DNA of 64,000 nucleotides from UBA10349 sp003485905 (GTDB lineage Bacteria > Pseudomonadota > Gammaproteobacteria > Arenicellales > Arenicellaceae), in the NCBI GenBank assembly GCA_943787185.1, contig CALSLL010000006.1, forward strand, positions 124,001-188,000. Reading direction: 5' to 3'. The position numbers and the translations under genes were made by a program. Every line of letters starts with the position of its first letter. Position 1 is the first letter of the stretch. The notes under the pieces were generated by a model. That model was not told where the DNA came from. It made no database searches and saw only the letters and a list, made by a program, of their open reading frames with translations. Below, one piece after another: positions 8,291 to 17,802 of the stretch.

Positions 8291-10715
8291 CAAAGTCTTC
8301 CTCAAGCATGCCCTGTTTTTACTTCTACTCGCTTTTCACAGTGGTCTTCTGCAGGCGCAGTGGAAAATTTTTGTAAAAGATTCCCCGTCACAAACTATTC
8401 AGGCTGATCGGGCAAGTACGAATTTTGATGCGCCTAGCATCGAGCTCGCCCCCACCATTGACGTGGTAAATGATGATAGTCCTGACGCGCAAAGCGAGCA
8501 CATCATTGATGGGGTTAATCAAAATCAGACAGTTGAGTACGTACCAGCCTCGCTAGAACCCGAATCTCAAACTGCCCCTTATGATCTGGCGAGCAAGCAC
8601 TTTGATACTCCACGCACCGAGCTAGTACCTACAATTGACGGGGTAATTGATGGCGATCCCGCCTGGCTAGGCGCTCGCGTAATCGATGATCTTTATCAAA
8701 ATCAACCAGTTGAGTACTTGCCAGCCTCGGAGAAAACCGAGTTCCTGATTATGTACGATGCAGATAATCTGTACGTGGCCGCACGACTTTATTATCAAAA
8801 TAAAGAAGACATTATTGCCAATGTGTTACGACAGGGGGACGGAACCAATAATGATGACAGAATAGGAGTTATTTTAGACCCGTTTGGCGATGGTCGACGG
8901 GGTTACCTTTTTATAATAAATAGCAATTCTGTTCGCTCGGATTCTCTTTTCGTAAGTACCAGCAGATTCCAGCCAGACTGGCAGGGTATTTGGGAAGCTC
9001 AGGCAACACCTACAGACTACGGCTGGTCAGGTGAGATAAAAATTCCGTTTAAAACGCTTTCTTTTGATCCCAATGCGGCAACATGGGGAGTTAATTTTCG
9101 GCGTGACATAAAAGCCAAAACGGAACGTATTGGCTGGTATTCCCAGAACCAGGCGATGAATCCTGGTGCTTCGGGCACTATGACCGCGCCTGAAAACATT
9201 AACCAGGGTCGAGGACTCGACGTTGTACCTTCACTAATTCTGGTTAACAATAAAAATGATGAAACAGGCGAATCATCAACAAATTTTGAGCCTTCTGTCG
9301 ACGCTTTTTACAAAATCACCCCTTCGCTAAACGCTGCGGTCACAATAAATACCGATTTTTCCGCCACCGAAGTCGATGATCAGCAAGTAAACCTGACTCA
9401 ATTCAATTTATTTTTCCCCGAAAAACGCGAGTTCTTTCTAAGGGACTTCGATATTTTCGACTTTGGAAATATCGGCGCAAATGAACAACGTACGTCGTTC
9501 AATGCTTCTCAATTACAGAATTCAAGGCCATTTTTCTCACGAAAAATCGGCTTGGCACGCGGCGATCCCATCGCTCTTGATGGCGGCGTTAAAGTCAGCG
9601 GAGACGTGGCCGGTTTGAACGTCGGTGGCCTGGTAATACGTCAGAGCGAATTCGACACGCTGAACGCCACTGATTTATTCGTTGGTCGAATTTCGAAAGA
9701 CGTTTTTTCTGAATCCAGTATCGGCATGATCTACACCAACGGAGACCCTCAATCAAACGCCGATAACAGCCTGGTGGGCGTCGATTTTCGCTACCGAAAC
9801 ACTCGCCTTGGGCGTGGCCGGGCCTTTACGGCAGACGCCTGGTACCAAAAAACATCAGGGGAATTGGAGTTAGACGATGAATACTCCTTGGGAGTTAAAC
9901 TGTCGGTACCCAGCACTACTGGTTTCGGCGGCGATCTGCAATATCAGGAAGTGGGAGAAAACTATAACCCAGCGCTGGGGTTTGTTAGCCGCAAAGGCGT
10001 CCGTCTTAACCGCGCTCGGCTATTTCATAACACCCGCTCCGCCGATGGTTATTTGCAACGGATTAATCCAACTATCGAATATATTAACTGGGAGTACCTC
10101 GACAATGGCCAGGTACAAACAAGTCTTATCAACGCGAGACTTCTGGACTTGACAAACCAAAGCGGCGACAGGATTTGGGGGGCATTACAACTACTAGAAG
10201 GCAGCGTGAGGGGAGCTGATGACCAACCCCTAAGGAATGTTGGAATAACGCTCCCTATCGGCAACTATAGTTGGAACCGTCTGGCCATGGGAATAAATTC
10301 GAGTGGCTTCAGGAAGTTTTTTATCGACAGCTTTGCGGTCTTCGGCGACTATTACGAAGGTAAACAACGGGTATTAAATTTGGAAACTACCTGGCGGCCA
10401 TCGAAACATTTCAATTTTTCTTTGGGCGGAAGGCTCACAGATATTGATCTCCCGGAAGGCCGCTTTATCTCTCGAGTACTCAATTTCAAAGCTGCATGGG
10501 TATTCTCTTCCAAGCTATCGTGGTCTAACCTTATCCAGTACAACAATGTTAGCGAAACCGCAGGGCTTAATAGCCGACTGCATTGGGTGCCCAAAGCCGG
10601 GCAGGATGTGTTCCTGGTACTTAATCAGGGCTGGCAAGATCTGGATCTGGACAATAGCTTTACCCGGACAAAACAAGACCTGACATTAAAAGCATCATAT
10701 ACGTTTAGATTTTAG
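8286..10715 (+). CDS. DUF5916 outer-membrane protein with CBM9-like N-terminus, copy 1
   Basis: 809 residues starting at GTG 8286. The start is supported by a signal peptide (MLKV to about residue 24, hydrophobic core FLLLLAF, cleavage after LQA). Residues about 105-240 resemble the carbohydrate-binding family 9-like domain of this family: IDGVIDGDPAW, then YDADNLYVAARLYY and RIGVILDPFGDGRRGYLFIIN. From about residue 300 to the end the protein reads as an outer-membrane beta-barrel containing FFPEKREFFLRDFDIF and ending in YTFRF, with a terminal Phe. A degenerate copy of the first part of the CBM9-like domain (residues 35-93) precedes the real one (94-152), a 59-residue internal repeat. A paralogue follows 217 bases downstream. 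The family is often near TonB receptors and peptidases; its biochemical role is not established. Confidence 0.82.
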   Translation: MLKVFLKHALFLLLLAFHSGLLQAQWKIFVKDSPSQTIQADRASTNFDAPSIELAPTIDVVNDDSPDAQSEHIIDGVNQNQTVEYVPASLEPESQTAPYDLASKHFDTPRTELVPTIDGVIDGDPAWLGARVIDDLYQNQPVEYLPASEKTEFLIMYDADNLYVAARLYYQNKEDIIANVLRQGDGTNNDDRIGVILDPFGDGRRGYLFIINSNSVRSDSLFVSTSRFQPDWQGIWEAQATPTDYGWSGEIKIPFKTLSFDPNAATWGVNFRRDIKAKTERIGWYSQNQAMNPGASGTMTAPENINQGRGLDVVPSLILVNNKNDETGESSTNFEPSVDAFYKITPSLNAAVTINTDFSATEVDDQQVNLTQFNLFFPEKREFFLRDFDIFDFGNIGANEQRTSFNASQLQNSRPFFSRKIGLARGDPIALDGGVKVSGDVAGLNVGGLVIRQSEFDTLNATDLFVGRISKDVFSESSIGMIYTNGDPQSNADNSLVGVDFRYRNTRLGRGRAFTADAWYQKTSGELELDDEYSLGVKLSVPSTTGFGGDLQYQEVGENYNPALGFVSRKGVRLNRARLFHNTRSADGYLQRINPTIEYINWEYLDNGQVQTSLINARLLDLTNQSGDRIWGALQLLEGSVRGADDQPLRNVGITLPIGNYSWNRLAMGINSSGFRKFFIDSFAVFGDYYEGKQRVLNLETTWRPSKHFNFSLGGRLTDIDLPEGRFISRVLNFKAAWVFSSKLSWSNLIQYNNVSETAGLNSRLHWVPKAGQDVFLVLNQGWQDLDLDNSFTRTKQDLTLKASYTFRF

Positions 10716-10846
10716 TTACTGACTGGCCTTGGGTTCGGTTCAAATATCTCCGAGCACATGTCGTTTCGGGTTAGTGCTTTTATAGCGTATTGGAGGGCAG
10801 TTAGCGTATTACCGAGCATTCGAAAAGCGTATCTAACCGGATCTCA

Positions 10847-10938
10847 AGATACACGACGTTACAAGCTGTCTAGATATATGTATGCTAATGTTCGCCAGAT
10901 AAAAATCTACCCTCAATTTCGTAATATCGTTCATGCTA
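10847..10938 (+). repeat. Duplicated upstream region, copy 2 (before second DUF5916 gene)
   Basis: Counterpart of 8201-8290. Identity is highest at the two ends (AGATACACG-CGTTACAAG and TTTCGTAA to the start codon). The second copy starts with ATG, supporting the matching GTG as the start of the first paralogue. Confidence 0.75.
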
Positions 10939-13365
10939 AAAGTCTCTCTCAAGCATGCCCTCCTTTCGCTTCTCCTCGCTTTCCATAGCGAGCTTCTACA
11001 TGCGCAGTGGAAATTTTTTCTAAAGGATTCCCCATCACAAACTATTCAATCTGATCAGGCGAGCGAAAATTTTGATGCGTCGCGCACCGAGCTCGCACCC
11101 GCCATTGACGTAGTAAACGATGCCAGTCCTGACGCGCAAGGCGAGCACAGGGTGGATGATCTTTATCAAAATCAACCAGTTGAATATCTGCCAGTCTCGC
11201 AAGAAACCGAACCACAAACTATTCAGTTTGATCAGGCAGGCAAACACTTTGATGCCCGTCGAACCGAATTACCGCCCGTTATTGACGGCATTGTTGATGG
11301 AGACCCTGCCTGGATTGGCGCACAGCAAATCGATGACTTTTACCAAGTCCTGCCTAACGAGTATCTACCGGCCTCTGAGAAAACTGAGGTTTTAGTTAGC
11401 TACGACTCAAACAACTTGTATGTTGCTGCGCGACTCTATTATCAAAATAAAGAAGATATTATCGCCAATATATTACGTCAAGGCGAAGGAACCGGTTCTG
11501 ACGACCGGCTAGGTTTAATTTTAGACCCATATGGTAACGGTCGTCGTGGGTATATTTTTATTTTAAATAAGAACTCGGTCCGAGCCGACTCGTTATTTGT
11601 TGGTACCAGTAGCTTGCAGTCAAATTGGGAGGGTATTTGGCAAGGCCAGGCAATCGACACGGAATACGGCTGGTCTTTAGAGATGCAAATACCTTTTAAA
11701 ACGCTGTCTTTTGATCCTAATGCAACTACCTGGGGAATTAATTTTCGACGCGATTACGAATTAACCTCCAAACGTATGGGCTGGTACTCGCAGAATCAGG
11801 CTATGAACCCAGGCGCATCCGGAACCATGACTGCTCCGCGCGACATTAATCAAGGTATAGGCCTCGACGTTGAGCCCTCAATTAGCTTGAACAAAAACAA
11901 AGATAGTGTAACGGGCCAATCATCGAGTAACTTTCAACCGTCGCTGGATGCTTTTTATAAAATAACCCCGGAACTAAATGCTGCCCTGACCATCAACACA
12001 GATTTTTCGGCAACGGAAGTAGACGACCGACAGGTAAACCTCACCCAATTTAGTCTATTCTTTCCAGAAAAACGTGAGTTTTTCCTGAGGGATTTCGATA
12101 TTTTCGACTTCGGTAATATTGGGGCAAATGAGCAGCGTACTTCGTTTACTGGCGCTGAAAGGCAAAACGGCCGGCCTTTTTTCTCTCGAAAAATCGGCTT
12201 GGCGCGCACTGGTGAACCAATAGGCCTCGACGCTGGTGTAAAAATTAGCGGGGGTGTGGCAGGTCTAAATGTTGGTGGTCTGGCAATTCGTCAAGAAGAG
12301 TTCAATACACTTGATGCCACTGATATATTTGTCGGCAGGATCACTAAAGATGTTTTTCAAGAATCCAGTGTTGGCGTGATCTATACCGACGGAGACCCGC
12401 GTTCAAATGCGAACAATAGCTTGGTGGGTGCTGATTTTAGGTACCGAAATACCCGTCTGGGACGGGGCCGCGCTTTTACGGCAGACGCTTGGTATCAACA
12501 AACTTCAGGCGATATAGAACAAAACGATGAACACGCTTTCGGAGTAAAGCTTGCAGTTCCTAGTAGTCGCGGTTTCGGGGGTCATTTACAGTATCAAGAG
12601 GTCGGCGAAAATTATAATCCTGCACTCGGTTTTGTAACTCGTAAGGGCGTAGATCTAAAGCGTGTCAAATTTTTTCATAACAAATTATCTGTTGACGGCT
12701 ACATTCAACGATCTAATCCCAGCGCAGAATATATAAGCTGGGATTATTTGGATAATGGTCAGGTGCAGACGCGGATTTCCAAACTTCAACTATTGGACAT
12801 AACTAACCAAACTGGCGATCGAGTATGGGGATATTGGTCACGCCGCGAAGCCAGCGTAAGAGGCATTAACGATCAACCCTTGCGCAATATTGGCTTAATA
12901 ATACCAACCGGAAACTACGAATGGACCGCCTGGGCGCTTGGGTTAAACACCAGTAGTCACCGAAGAGTTTTCACTAACCTGCGCGCATTTTTTGGTGGCC
13001 ATTACGGCGGAACTATTATGAACGCGCGGGCTGATTTCACATGGCGACCTTCCGAAAAGGTCAGCTTCTCTATGGGTGTACAACATTCAGACGTTGATCA
13101 GCCTCAAGGCAGGTTCATTACCAGACTAAACGACTTCACCGCTACCTGGGTATTCTCATCGAAACTGTCATGGTCTAATCTTGTCCAATACGACAATGTT
13201 AGCGAAAACCTCGGTTTCAATAGCCGCCTACACTGGATCCCCAAGGCCGGGCAGGATGTCTTTCTGGTATTTAATCAGGGCTGGCAAGATCTGGACTTAG
13301 ACAACGCTTTCACTACCACCGAAAGCGACCTTACATTCAAAGCCTCGTACACTTTTAGATTTTAG
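10933..13365 (+). CDS. DUF5916 outer-membrane protein with CBM9-like N-terminus, copy 2
   Basis: 810 residues from ATG 10933. It has the same architecture as its upstream paralogue: signal peptide ending near LHAQW, a degenerate 59-residue repeat before the intact CBM9-like domain (IDGIVDGDPAW), and a DUF5916 barrel ending in YTFRF. The motif FFPEKREFFLRDFDIFDFG is identical in both copies. The first N-terminal repeat unit here contains DDLYQNQPVEYLP, which is closer to the second unit of copy 1 than to its first unit, suggesting exchange between repeat units. The stop is only 6 bases from the end of the convergent DUF2237 gene. Probably an outer-membrane protein binding a glycan or peptide ligand; this is inference. 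Confidence 0.82.
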   Translation: MLKVSLKHALLSLLLAFHSELLHAQWKFFLKDSPSQTIQSDQASENFDASRTELAPAIDVVNDASPDAQGEHRVDDLYQNQPVEYLPVSQETEPQTIQFDQAGKHFDARRTELPPVIDGIVDGDPAWIGAQQIDDFYQVLPNEYLPASEKTEVLVSYDSNNLYVAARLYYQNKEDIIANILRQGEGTGSDDRLGLILDPYGNGRRGYIFILNKNSVRADSLFVGTSSLQSNWEGIWQGQAIDTEYGWSLEMQIPFKTLSFDPNATTWGINFRRDYELTSKRMGWYSQNQAMNPGASGTMTAPRDINQGIGLDVEPSISLNKNKDSVTGQSSSNFQPSLDAFYKITPELNAALTINTDFSATEVDDRQVNLTQFSLFFPEKREFFLRDFDIFDFGNIGANEQRTSFTGAERQNGRPFFSRKIGLARTGEPIGLDAGVKISGGVAGLNVGGLAIRQEEFNTLDATDIFVGRITKDVFQESSVGVIYTDGDPRSNANNSLVGADFRYRNTRLGRGRAFTADAWYQQTSGDIEQNDEHAFGVKLAVPSSRGFGGHLQYQEVGENYNPALGFVTRKGVDLKRVKFFHNKLSVDGYIQRSNPSAEYISWDYLDNGQVQTRISKLQLLDITNQTGDRVWGYWSRREASVRGINDQPLRNIGLIIPTGNYEWTAWALGLNTSSHRRVFTNLRAFFGGHYGGTIMNARADFTWRPSEKVSFSMGVQHSDVDQPQGRFITRLNDFTATWVFSSKLSWSNLVQYDNVSENLGFNSRLHWIPKAGQDVFLVFNQGWQDLDLDNAFTTTESDLTFKASYTFRF

Positions 13366-13371
13366 CCAAAT

Positions 13372-13758
13372 CTAGTTTAAATCTAGCGCGTAAGCCTTTA
13401 AAGCTTCCAACGGTACAATATCCAGTGCCCTTTCATGGGTTGCTGTTAAACGTACTTTCGGTGCCATTTTCTGATCATAGGCTTGCAGCCACCGGGCGGC
13501 GCAAAGACACCATTGATCACCGGGATTCAAGCCCGGAAAATTGAATTGCGGCATCGGCGTAGATAGGTCATTGCCACTGGCTTTTGAGAATTCCAGAAAC
13601 TCTTCAGTTAACCGCACACATATTGTATGCGAGCCAACATCTTGCGCGTTGGTATTACAACACCCGTCGCGAAAAAATCCGGTTACGGGATCAAAACTAC
13701 AATCCTGAAGTTCTCCCCCTAATACATTTAGGGCCTTCGGTTCGACCTTTTTTAACAT
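13372..13758 (-). CDS. DUF2237 family protein
   Basis: 128 residues with the family's characteristic conserved blocks: 'CSFDPVTGFFRDGCC', then SHTICVRLTEEFLEFSK, GNDLSTPMPQFNFPGLNPGD, WCLCAARW and ATHERAL. The length is typical for the family. Five cysteines, including the CC pair and CLC, suggest metal or redox chemistry, but the function is unknown. It is encoded just downstream of the CoA-binding gene (3-base gap), so the two are probably co-transcribed. Confidence 0.88.
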   Translation of the reverse strand: MLKKVEPKALNVLGGELQDCSFDPVTGFFRDGCCNTNAQDVGSHTICVRLTEEFLEFSKASGNDLSTPMPQFNFPGLNPGDQWCLCAARWLQAYDQKMAPKVRLTATHERALDIVPLEALKAYALDLN

Positions 13759-13761
13759 AGG

Positions 13762-14121
13762 CTAATACTGATTTGTGGTTAGAAGTACGAGTGTACATGC
13801 ATGCTCAACTAAAATTCCTGCTTCCAGTAACGCCGCCTCCAATACTGGATTTTCGGATCCGGGGTTAAATATAACCCGGCGAGGTTTTAAGGCTAGCAAA
13901 TCATCAATCATCGTAGACGATTTGCTGGCAGATACATACATTGTTACGGTATCTGCGGCTCCTGAGACCTCAGCTAGTCTGGGGACGCAAAGCATACCTT
14001 CAATTTCTGCGATTCCAGGCCGCACGCCCACAACATCATGGCCGTTGGCGATCAGCATTTTTTGAGCCTTATTCGAATAGCGTTCCGGCTTGGGACTGGC
14101 CCCGACAATTACAGTTCTCAT
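13762..14121 (-). CDS. CoA-binding domain protein (YccU-type)
   Basis: 119 residues from ATG 14121, giving MRTVIVGASPKPERYSNKA, the usual beginning of stand-alone CoA-binding proteins; an in-frame TTG at 14133 would add four residues. It is a small Rossmann fold with GASPKPERYS as the nucleotide-binding turn and a final HACTLVLL strand. Family members bind CoA-type nucleotides; the precise role is unknown. It sits 24 bases downstream of the M2 peptidase gene and 3 bases before DUF2237, in one minus-strand run. Confidence 0.82.
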   Translation of the reverse strand: MRTVIVGASPKPERYSNKAQKMLIANGHDVVGVRPGIAEIEGMLCVPRLAEVSGAADTVTMYVSASKSSTMIDDLLALKPRRVIFNPGSENPVLEAALLEAGILVEHACTLVLLTTNQY

Positions 14122-14145
14122 GTTTATAGCCAAATCCTCATCTAA

Positions 14146-15963
14146 TTACCAGCCGCACGCCTTGCCTTCGTTTTGTTCTTGCAGCCACGCTGTTAACGGC
14201 GAAAAGTACTCGACCAAGGCATATGCGTCCATTTGACGCTGCCCGGTAAGAGCCTGCATAGCATCTGGCCACGGCTTACTAGCGCCAAGCGCGAGCATAT
14301 CACCGAGCTGTGCTCCTGCATCAGTATTTCCATAAATAGAGCACTCGTGCAAGGCACCTTCATGGCCGGCCGTTTCACATAGTGATTTGTAAAATTGAAA
14401 CTGCATGATAAACGACAGAAAATATCGCGTGTACGGTGTATTGCCGGGTATGTGAAACTTGGCTCCCGGATCAAATGCGCTAGCGGATCGCTCGACTGGC
14501 GGAGCTATACCCTGATACTCCGTTCTCAAAGACCACCATAGGTCATTGTAATCTTGCTCAGATACCTCACCCGAAAACACTCGCCAACGCCATTCGTCGA
14601 TCAATTTACCAAATGGCAAAAAGGCGATTTTATCCAGTGCCATTTTCATCAACTGGTTAATGGTCGCTTCTTCACTTATCTCAACGCTCTCAATCAAGCC
14701 CTTATCTCTAAGGTACCCCGGAGTCATGGATAAAGTTAACGTGTCGCCTACCGCTTCATGAAAACCGTCATGCGCTCCACCTTTAAAAAGTAACGGTTGG
14801 TCTTTGTACATCAAATAATAATAGATATGGCCTAACTCATGATGCAGCGTCGAAAACTCCTCTTCGGTGGGTTCTACACACTGCTTGATTCGAACATCAT
14901 TACCATTATCCATGTCCCAAGCGCTTGCGTGACACACCACATCCCGGTCCGCTGGCTTGGTTAACATTGAATTTATCCAAAACGACTCCGGTAAATCTGG
15001 CAATCCAAGTGAAGTAAAAAACTGTTCCGCAACTTCGGTCATCTCTACCGCACTCCACCCCATGGATTCAATATTTGCAGTAACATCAAGAGCCAGAACC
15101 CCAGGGTAAGGCTCAACCAGGTCATAGATATTCGACCACTGCTGCGCCCACATATTACCCAATAAATGTGCAGGAATTGGCTGGCCGTCAACTACCTTAT
15201 CCGCACCATAAGTATCTTGCAGTCGATCGTGGACATAACATTGAAGCTGTTCATACATCGGCTCAACTTGAGACCATAATCGTTCCAGTTCCAACTCGAA
15301 ATCCTGCACATCCATGTCATAACCAGACTTCCACATCACTCCGAGATCAGCGTAGCCCATCTCAACAGCGCCTGCGTTGGTAATTTCGACCATCCGTGCA
15401 TACATCGGGCGCATTGGCTCTGCGACCGTTCTCCAGCCCTCCCAAGCCTCCAGTAGTGCATCGTAATCTCTCGAATTATCAATTACATCTTCCAGCGCAC
15501 CAAGGTCTCTACAATCTTGATTAGCATCACAAAACTCACCAGCACCATACATTCCCTCAAGCTCAGTACTAATCGTTGATAATTCTGCGCGCAAAGCCTG
15601 GTCCGAAGGCGCCGGCAGCGATGTGCTTAATTTGAGAAGATTGAGGGAACGCCTTGTTTCTGCCGACATCTCCACCCCGTTATATTGTTTGGATTGCTCA
15701 ACAACTTCACTAATGAATGCTAGCCATCGTTCATTTGCTTTTGAGGCGATGAGCCCGGTATCTGGCGTAATATAAGTATTTCGAACCCAGGCCGCTGTTT
15801 CACTCTCACGAGCGACCACCTGCATTTCTGTCTGTACACGCTGTACAAATTCGGCTGCAGACTCAACGATTTGAACTTCTTCGGTTACCGCAGATTCTTT
15901 GTCCAAAGAGCAGGCGTTAAGAAAAAGGCCAATTACAAGCGTAAATACGATTTTGTTGCGCAT
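14146..15963 (-). CDS. M2-family peptidyl-dipeptidase (ACE-like) lipoprotein
   Basis: 605 residues. The N-terminus has a lipoprotein signal with lipobox LNAC (Cys18), so the enzyme is exported and lipid-anchored. Zinc motif HELGH lies at residues 375-379, and the third ligand is Glu403 in HEAVGD, the exact spacing of angiotensin-converting-enzyme family M2. Other family marks are 'FHIPGNTPYTRYFLSFIMQF' and YSTCG-like regions near the C-terminus. The enzyme removes dipeptides from peptide C-termini, probably to feed peptide uptake. The length matches bacterial single-domain ACE homologues. The start is ATG 15963; coding extends to a TAA-type stop just before the CoA-binding gene. Confidence 0.93.
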   Translation of the reverse strand: MRNKIVFTLVIGLFLNACSLDKESAVTEEVQIVESAAEFVQRVQTEMQVVARESETAAWVRNTYITPDTGLIASKANERWLAFISEVVEQSKQYNGVEMSAETRRSLNLLKLSTSLPAPSDQALRAELSTISTELEGMYGAGEFCDANQDCRDLGALEDVIDNSRDYDALLEAWEGWRTVAEPMRPMYARMVEITNAGAVEMGYADLGVMWKSGYDMDVQDFELELERLWSQVEPMYEQLQCYVHDRLQDTYGADKVVDGQPIPAHLLGNMWAQQWSNIYDLVEPYPGVLALDVTANIESMGWSAVEMTEVAEQFFTSLGLPDLPESFWINSMLTKPADRDVVCHASAWDMDNGNDVRIKQCVEPTEEEFSTLHHELGHIYYYLMYKDQPLLFKGGAHDGFHEAVGDTLTLSMTPGYLRDKGLIESVEISEEATINQLMKMALDKIAFLPFGKLIDEWRWRVFSGEVSEQDYNDLWWSLRTEYQGIAPPVERSASAFDPGAKFHIPGNTPYTRYFLSFIMQFQFYKSLCETAGHEGALHECSIYGNTDAGAQLGDMLALGASKPWPDAMQALTGQRQMDAYALVEYFSPLTAWLQEQNEGKACGW

Positions 15964-16041
15964 ACGATTTCCTCAAGTACATAAAATGGGCTTCACAAAT
16001 CAGCCCTATGATAATCATTGCCACGCAGTAAATTGGTAGAC

Positions 16042-16071
16042 AAAAAAAGACCAGCTAACGACCAGCTAGTC
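16042..16071 (-). terminator. Rho-independent terminator of the cold-shock gene
   Basis: Read on the minus strand: stem GACTAGC (16071-16065) pairs with GCTGGTC (16055-16049) with one G-T pair and a 9-base loop, followed directly by seven T. It lies about 55 bases downstream of the cold-shock stop codon. Confidence 0.7.
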
Positions 16072-16125
16072 GCTAGCAATTTCGCAACATTGACCGCTGG
16101 GCTAGTAAAAGCCTGTGGCCTATCC

Positions 16126-16332
16126 CTAGAGAGGTGTTACGTTTTCGGCTTGCGGGCCTTTTTCGCCCTGCACCACATCCATGGTAACTTTCTGTCCATC
16201 TGCAAGTGTTTTTCGACCTTCAGAAATAATCGCAGAAAAATGTACGAATACGTCTTTACCGCCTTCTTGCTCTATAAAACCGAACCCTTTTTCATCGTTG
16301 AACCATTTTACGGTTCCTTCTACTTGTGACAT
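16126..16332 (-). CDS. Cold-shock (CspA-family) RNA-binding protein
   Basis: 68 residues from ATG 16332, giving MSQVEGTVKWFNDEKGFGFI. RNP1 is KGFGFI and RNP2 is DVFVHFSAI, the nucleic-acid-binding strands of the cold-shock domain. The protein is a single domain of standard length and ends in 'GPQAENVTPL'. Upstream codons in frame add eleven atypical residues, so this ATG is preferred; an AGAG element lies about 6 bases before it. CspA-like proteins melt RNA structure and act as RNA chaperones. The gene stands alone with its own terminator. Confidence 0.95.
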   Translation of the reverse strand: MSQVEGTVKWFNDEKGFGFIEQEGGKDVFVHFSAIISEGRKTLADGQKVTMDVVQGEKGPQAENVTPL

Positions 16333-16449
16333 GTGTATCTCTAAAATAAAACGCCAACGAAACACTCGTTAGCTCTAACACCTATGCAGCATACTCCAAA
16401 ACCGATATTGTGTGTGCTAAGAATATTAAAACTCTTTGCTTACTCCGCA

Positions 16450-17802
16450 TCAGTTTGATTCCTGATTATATTCACGTGTCAATCTAAACACTAGTGGGCC
16501 TAGAATTATCAAGCCAATCAGGTTTGGTACCGCCATCAACCCATTGAGCGTATCTGACAGCGTCCAGATAAAGTCAATTTTCACACTCGAAAACGAAAAC
16601 ACCGCTATTACCCATAAAACTCTATAGATAACCACAGAACCTTCTCCTAACAAGTATTGCCAGCAACGCTCACCGTAATAACTCCAGCCGATAATAGTAG
16701 TAAATGCGAACACCGCTAACGCAATTGTAACCACATAATTTCCACCGCTAAAACTTGATCCAAAAGCTAAAGCAGTAAGCGGGGCACCATTCTCACCGGA
16801 CATCCAGGCACCGGAAGTTATAATACATAAGGCTGTAAGTGTACAAATAACGATTGTATCGATAAACGTACCCAGCATCGCAATATGGCCTTGGCGAACG
16901 GGGCTATTAGTGCGCGCTGCACCATGTGCAATTGCAGCACTTCCCAATCCTGACTCATTCGAAAACACACCCCTAGCAACACCAAACCTGATCGCGGCAG
17001 CAACTGCTGCCCCCGCAAAACCACCTGCTACAGCGGCGGGATTGAAGGCGCTACTAATTATCAACGCAAAAGCGGCAGGAACAGCGCTAGCATTAATGGC
17101 AATTACGGTGACGGCTCCGCCAATGTATAAAACAACCATTACCGGTACTAACTTACCAGCAATATTACCGATTCGGGACACCCCCCCGAGGACAACAAAC
17201 CCGACCAATATTGCGACTACCGCGCCGGTCACCATCTTTGGTACTTGAAAGTCTGTGCTTAATACATCTGCCATCGAATGTATTTGCGTTCCATTTCCAA
17301 TACCAAATGCCGCGATCGCCCCAAAAATCGCGAAACTTACCGCCAAACCTTTCCCTAACCGAGGAAAACGCTCTCCTACGCCATTTTTAAGGTAGTACAT
17401 TGGCCCACCTACGTACTGACCCGAATTGTCGGTCTCGCGAAAATGCACAGCGCACACCGCCTCAGCATATTTGGTTGCCATACCAACCAAGGCAATAAGC
17501 CACATATAAAAAACGGCCCCTGGACCACCTAAGGCAATGGCCGTAGCTACTCCGGCAATATTTCCAGTACCGATGGTTGCAGATAGTGCCGTCATTAGTG
17601 CTTGAAAGGGCGGTATTTCACCTCTTGCACCAGACTCCGAGCTTACTAATAATCTAAATGCGTAAGGAATTCTTCGCCAAGGCAAAAATCGCAATCCGAA
17701 GGATAAGTAAACACCAACAGCGCCTAAAATTACAAGCATCGGAGACCCCCAAACAACCCCATTCAATTGATTTAGCAATGACGTCAACTGGTCCATTTTC
17801 AT
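16450..17802 (-). CDS. Alanine/glycine:cation symporter (AGCS family)
   Basis: 450 residues with about ten membrane segments. Family signatures include 'PPFQALMTALSATIGTGNIA', 'GPGAVFYMWLIALVGMATKYAE' and GVFSNESGLGSAAIAHGAA. These transporters import alanine or glycine with sodium. Two start codons are possible: ATG 17802 and ATG 17796; an AGAG element is better spaced for the second. Downstream toward the cold-shock gene there is no convincing terminator. Substrate preference is inferred from the family. Confidence 0.92.
   Translation of the reverse strand: MKMDQLTSLLNQLNGVVWGSPMLVILGAVGVYLSFGLRFLPWRRIPYAFRLLVSSESGARGEIPPFQALMTALSATIGTGNIAGVATAIALGGPGAVFYMWLIALVGMATKYAEAVCAVHFRETDNSGQYVGGPMYYLKNGVGERFPRLGKGLAVSFAIFGAIAAFGIGNGTQIHSMADVLSTDFQVPKMVTGAVVAILVGFVVLGGVSRIGNIAGKLVPVMVVLYIGGAVTVIAINASAVPAAFALIISSAFNPAAVAGGFAGAAVAAAIRFGVARGVFSNESGLGSAAIAHGAARTNSPVRQGHIAMLGTFIDTIVICTLTALCIITSGAWMSGENGAPLTALAFGSSFSGGNYVVTIALAVFAFTTIIGWSYYGERCWQYLLGEGSVVIYRVLWVIAVFSFSSVKIDFIWTLSDTLNGLMAVPNLIGLIILGPLVFRLTREYNQESN

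Noticed and set aside
10758..10988. A 76-residue gene between the DUF5916 paralogues
   Set aside because: It spans the duplicated leader and runs into the signal-peptide codons of the next gene; there is no protein-like pattern.
16018..16329. A plus-strand gene over the cold-shock protein
   Set aside because: It is antisense to the conserved cold-shock domain and crosses its terminator.
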